The notes under the pieces: generated by a model | The model's database searches: none | Told to the model about the DNA's origin: nothing | Seen by the model: the letters and a program-made list of their open reading frames with translations, nothing else | DNA from: Nitrosomonas sp. UBA6494 | GTDB lineage: Bacteria > Pseudomonadota > Gammaproteobacteria > Burkholderiales > Nitrosomonadaceae | NCBI GenBank assembly: GCA_002435335.1 | Contig: DJMI01000092.1 | Span: 1-11,482, forward strand | Length of the DNA stretch: 11,482 nucleotides | Direction: 5' to 3' | Translations under genes and position numbers: made by a program | Shown here: positions 9,088 to 11,482 of the stretch, piece after piece | How the letters are laid out: the number at the start of each line of letters is the position of its first letter | How positions within the stretch are numbered: position 1 is the stretch's first letter

Positions 9088-9100
9088 GAAACATAATTAA

Positions 9101-9129
9101 AAAGACCTGTGAATACTTCACAGGTCTTT
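9101..9129. terminator. Bidirectional intrinsic terminator between pnp and dksA
   Basis: AAAGACCTGTGAA (9101-9113) and TTCACAGGTCTTT (9117-9129) form a perfect 13-bp stem with a three-base loop. On the plus strand, T-rich sequence follows (TCTTTCCTTTAGTTTTC). On the minus strand the stem runs into TTTTTAATTA. It lies 13 bp after the pnp stop and 29 bp after the dksA stop, so it can end both convergent units. Confidence 0.93.
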
Positions 9130-9158
9130 CCTTTAGTTTTCGCTACAACAACATTAAT

Positions 9159-9587
9159 TTACTTTGCGATTTGCCGTTCGCGCATTTCATCCAAGGTCTT
9201 ACAGTCGATGCATAACGTAGCCGTAGGGCGCGCTTCCAATCGTTTCAATCCGATCTCAATGCCGCAACTGTCACAGTATCCATAATCTCCCGAATCTATT
9301 TTTCCAATAATTTCATCAATTTTTTTGATAAGCTTGCGCTCACGATCACGGTTACGCAATTCCAGTGTCATATCGGATTCCTGACTGGCTCGATCGTTCG
9401 GGTCGGCAAAAACAGTCGCTTCATCTTGCATCGTATGAACGGCGCGATCGATATCTTGCCCCAATTCTGCTTTCATATCTTCTAATATCTTACGAAAATG
9501 CGCCAGTTGGCCAGGACTCATATATTCCTCACCAGCCTTTGGTTCATAGGGAGTCGCTAGTAGCTTACTTTGCAGCTCATTTGGCAT
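9159..9587 (-). CDS. dksA: RNA polymerase-binding transcription factor DksA
   Basis: DksA enters the RNA polymerase secondary channel and acts with ppGpp to lower rRNA promoter activity and raise amino acid biosynthesis promoters in the stringent response. The 142-residue reading is a little shorter than E. coli (151), mainly at the N-terminus. A coiled coil spans about 25-100, and its tip ADPNDRASQE holds D65 and A67, which correspond to the essential D74 and A76 of E. coli. ELRNRDRERKLIKKI (76-90) is nearly identical. The zinc finger is C105-C108/C126-C129 (YCDSC...LCIDC). The ATG at 9587 has AGGAG 8 nt upstream; an upstream in-frame GTG at 9632 would add 15 residues but would place this Shine-Dalgarno sequence inside the gene. 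It lies 89 nt after dnaJ on the same strand with no terminator visible, so read-through from dnaK-dnaJ is plausible. Confidence 0.96.
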   Translation of the reverse strand: MPNELQSKLLATPYEPKAGEEYMSPGQLAHFRKILEDMKAELGQDIDRAVHTMQDEATVFADPNDRASQESDMTLELRNRDRERKLIKKIDEIIGKIDSGDYGYCDSCGIEIGLKRLEARPTATLCIDCKTLDEMRERQIAK

Positions 9588-9676
9588 CTTGAAGGCTCCT
9601 CTTTCTTTCCTGTAGCAAATTAAATCGAACACTTTTATCAGAAAATCCGATGCAAAACAAGTAAATTATTGCAACT

Positions 9677-10789
9677 TTATTCCGAAAAAAATTCACGTGC
9701 TTTGTCCATCCATGATTTGGCACGCGGACTATGCCGTGAACTGTCTTTCTGACTAATGTCTTCTAATTCCTGCAACAATTCTTTTTGTCGGGCAGTCAAT
9801 TTTACCGGGGTTTCAACTACCACATGACAAAGCAAATCCCCTTTCTCATGACTGCGCACCCCTTTAATTCCTTTGCCACGCAAACGGAAAATTTTTCCTG
9901 TTTGAGTTTCATTGGGTACTTTGATTTTTGCATGCCCATCCAATGTCGGTACTTCTATTTCGCCACCCAGTGCGGCAACGGTAAAGCTGATCGGAATTTC
10001 ACAATGCAAATTATCACCATCGCGACGAAAAACCGAATGGGCGGCCAAGTGAACTACCACATACAAATCCCCTGGTGGTCCGCCATTGATACCCGATTCA
10101 CCTTCCCCGGAAATACGAATGCGATCGCCATCATCAACACCTTCAGGAATTTTTACCGTTAACGATTTATGCTGCTTGACGCGCCCTGCACCGTGGCATG
10201 ATGCGCAAGGACTGGTAATGATCTTGCCATTGCCTTGACACTTCGGACAAGTCTGTTGAATGGAAAAAAAACCTTGCTGCATTCTAACTTGTCCATGACC
10301 ATTACAAGTCGGACATGTTTTCGGCGCGCTTCCCGGTTTTGATCCGGTACCTTGGCACGGCTCGCACTTTTCCATGGTCGGAATGCGTATTTTTGTTTCA
10401 GTGCCACGGGCGGCTTGCTCCAGCGATATCTCCAAGTTGTAGCGCAAATCGGAGCCGCGATGCACATTTGATCTTCCTCCACGGCCACCGCCAAAGATGT
10501 CGCCAAAGATATCGCTGAACGCACTACTGAAATCTTGCGCACCACCACGGCCAGCCGCATTAGGATCGACACCCGCATGACCGAATTGGTCATAAGCAGC
10601 ACGCTTGCTCTGATCGGTCAATATTTCATAAGCTTCTTTGGCTTCTTTAAACATTTCTTCCGATTTCACATCACCCGCATTTCGATCAGGGTGATATTTC
10701 ATCGCCAGCTTGCGATAAGCCTTTTTAATCGTAGCTTCATCGGCATCACGGCTGACACCGAGAACTTGATAGTAGTCGCGCTTACTCAT
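9677..10789 (-). CDS. dnaJ: Chaperone protein DnaJ (Hsp40)
   Basis: DnaJ delivers unfolded proteins to DnaK and stimulates its ATPase. This 370-residue protein has the full type I layout: J domain (1-70) with the catalytic HPD at 33-35, a Gly/Phe-rich linker (about 70-110, [15 protein letters not shown]), and a zinc domain with four CxxCxGxG repeats (C142/C145, C159/C162, C181/C184, C195/C198). Two C-terminal substrate-binding beta domains follow, then a dimerisation helix. All eight zinc cysteines are present. The ATG at 10789 has AGGA about 8 nt upstream and starts the standard [11 protein letters not shown] sequence. It lies 132 nt downstream of dnaK on the same strand; the gap contains a long hairpin that may tune how much dnaJ is made relative to dnaK. 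No sigma-32 promoter could be recognised in the gap. dksA follows. Confidence 0.98.
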   Translation of the reverse strand: MSKRDYYQVLGVSRDADEATIKKAYRKLAMKYHPDRNAGDVKSEEMFKEAKEAYEILTDQSKRAAYDQFGHAGVDPNAAGRGGAQDFSSAFSDIFGDIFGGGRGGRSNVHRGSDLRYNLEISLEQAARGTETKIRIPTMEKCEPCQGTGSKPGSAPKTCPTCNGHGQVRMQQGFFSIQQTCPKCQGNGKIITSPCASCHGAGRVKQHKSLTVKIPEGVDDGDRIRISGEGESGINGGPPGDLYVVVHLAAHSVFRRDGDNLHCEIPISFTVAALGGEIEVPTLDGHAKIKVPNETQTGKIFRLRGKGIKGVRSHEKGDLLCHVVVETPVKLTARQKELLQELEDISQKDSSRHSPRAKSWMDKAREFFSE

Positions 10790-10854
10790 ATTAAATTCCT
10801 GTTCACATGGAAATTTGTATCGCTTAATGAAAAATTTTAAGATTTATCAGACGC

Positions 10855-10908
10855 CAAAACGCAGAGCGAACAGAAAAAACAGTGTTTCTTCTGCGGCTCT
10901 GCGCTTTG
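10855..10908. repeat. Long imperfect hairpin between dnaK and dnaJ
   Basis: The arms are CAAAACGCAGAGC (10855-10867) with GCTCTGCGCTTTG (10896-10908), then an inner stem CAGAAAAAACA (10871-10881) with TGTTTCTTCTG (10883-10893), separated by a small internal loop (GAA/CG). The arms have one mismatch each, and the whole spans 54 nt. In the dnaK-dnaJ mRNA it would be a long stem followed by a UUUU run inside its distal arm. The GCAGAG/CTCTGC words resemble intergenic repeats common in bacteria. It may be a processing site, an attenuator or an mRNA stabiliser. Confidence 0.6.
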
Positions 10909-10921
10909 ATTACAACAAAAA

Positions 10922-11482
10922 TTATTTTTTGTTCTTAACTTCCTCAAACTCTGCATCGACCACTTCGCCTTCGACCGGCTTTTCAGTTTGATGAGCTGAA
11001 GAATCGCCTGGTTTTGCTTGTTGCTGGCTTTGTTGGTCTTGCTGCTGGTACATTTTTTCAGCGAGCTTATGAGCAGCTTCCGTTAATGCTTGGGTTTTAG
11101 CATCAATCGTATCCTTGCTGTCTGATTTCAAAGCTTCTTCGGCTTCTTTCAGCGCATTTTCAATTTTGCTTTTTTCATCTTCACTTAATTGATCGCCATG
11201 TTCTTTCAGCGATTTTCTAACCGAATGAATCATAGCGTCGCATTGGTTGCGACTGGTTACCAACTCCATCGCTTTATGATCTTCTTCAGCATGCGCTTCG
11301 GCATCTTTTACCATGCGTTCGATTTCATCTTCCGACAAACCTGAACTTGCTTGAATCTTGATCTTGTTTTCTTTCCCGGTTGCTTTATCCTTTGCTGATA
11401 CGTGCAAAATACCGTTGGCATCGATATCAAATGTCACTTCGATCTGCGGCATGCCACGCGGAGATGGTGGAATATCGCTCAG
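10922..11482 (-). CDS. dnaK: Chaperone protein DnaK (Hsp70), C-terminal part, cut by window edge
   Basis: The last 186 residues of DnaK, an ATP-driven chaperone that binds exposed hydrophobic peptides, are present; the ATPase domain lies beyond the right edge. The visible part begins [16 protein letters not shown] and includes the end of the beta-sandwich substrate domain ([16 protein letters not shown]). The helical lid follows (from about [18 protein letters not shown]), then a Gln-rich linker ([11 protein letters not shown]) and the conserved C-terminal tail [13 protein letters not shown], which is nearly the same as in E. coli and helps hold substrates and partners. The reading frame is open to the window edge, so an internal ATG at 11452 should not be taken as the start. 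It is the first visible gene of a dnaK-dnaJ-dksA run. Its promoter and any grpE are outside the window. Confidence 0.98.
   Translation of the reverse strand: MSDIPPSPRGMPQIEVTFDIDANGILHVSAKDKATGKENKIKIQASSGLSEDEIERMVKDAEAHAEEDHKAMELVTSRNQCDAMIHSVRKSLKEHGDQLSEDEKSKIENALKEAEEALKSDSKDTIDAKTQALTEAAHKLAEKMYQQQDQQSQQQAKPGDSSAHQTEKPVEGEVVDAEFEEVKNKK

Noticed and set aside
9585..9632. Extended DksA start at GTG 9632
   Set aside because: The AGGAG at 9596-9600 is ideally placed for the ATG at 9587, and the extra residues do not look like the DksA N-terminus.
10159..10602. 147-codon minus-strand frame within dnaJ
   Set aside because: It overlaps the conserved J, Gly/Phe and zinc regions of DnaJ in another frame; its composition is that of a shadow frame.

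Overview
The window reads as ordinary chromosomal DNA of a proteobacterium. PNPase, S15, DksA, DnaJ, DnaK, DapE and FadE all look like E. coli-type homologues, but the AT-leaning base use and the form of YgfZ and DUF502 suggest a betaproteobacterium, perhaps of the Nitrosomonas group. That taxonomic guess is inference from remembered family resemblance, not a search. I see no rRNA, tRNA, CRISPR array, transposase or phage gene.

Layout, left to right. (1) 1-881, minus: the N-terminal 293 codons of a membrane-anchored FadE-type acyl-CoA dehydrogenase, cut by the window edge. (2) 882-1124: a divergent spacer packed with repeated words TTACACAA and GTATGAA. (3) 1125-2261, plus: dapE (lysine/peptidoglycan pathway). 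(4) 2356-2793, minus: a small YgfX/CptA-like membrane protein, head to head with (5) 2853-3899, plus: ygfZ, an iron-sulfur cluster maintenance factor. (6) 3916-4629, minus: a DUF502 membrane protein, convergent with ygfZ. (7) 4874-6337, plus: a dynamin/EHD-like GTPase with two C-terminal membrane segments. (8) 6576-9087, plus: rpsO-pnp, the classical ribosomal protein S15/polynucleotide phosphorylase pair, ended by a strong hairpin at 9101-9129 that also serves the convergent genes. (9) 9159-11482, minus, transcribed right to left: the end of dnaK, then dnaJ, then dksA.

Functional groupings: dnaK-dnaJ-dksA puts the Hsp70 chaperone pair next to the stringent-response factor first found in E. 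coli as a dnaK suppressor. rpsO-pnp couples ribosome assembly with RNA decay. ygfX/ygfZ keeps part of the E. coli ygfX-sdhE/ygfZ neighbourhood but without sdhE between them. The DUF502 and dynamin-like genes share a divergent control region.

I did not find a clear-cut undescribed multi-gene system. The least explained items are the dynamin-like GTPase with its DUF502 neighbour, the motif cluster between fadE and dapE, a perfect 9-bp dyad around the rpsO -35 element, and a long hairpin between dnaK and dnaJ.
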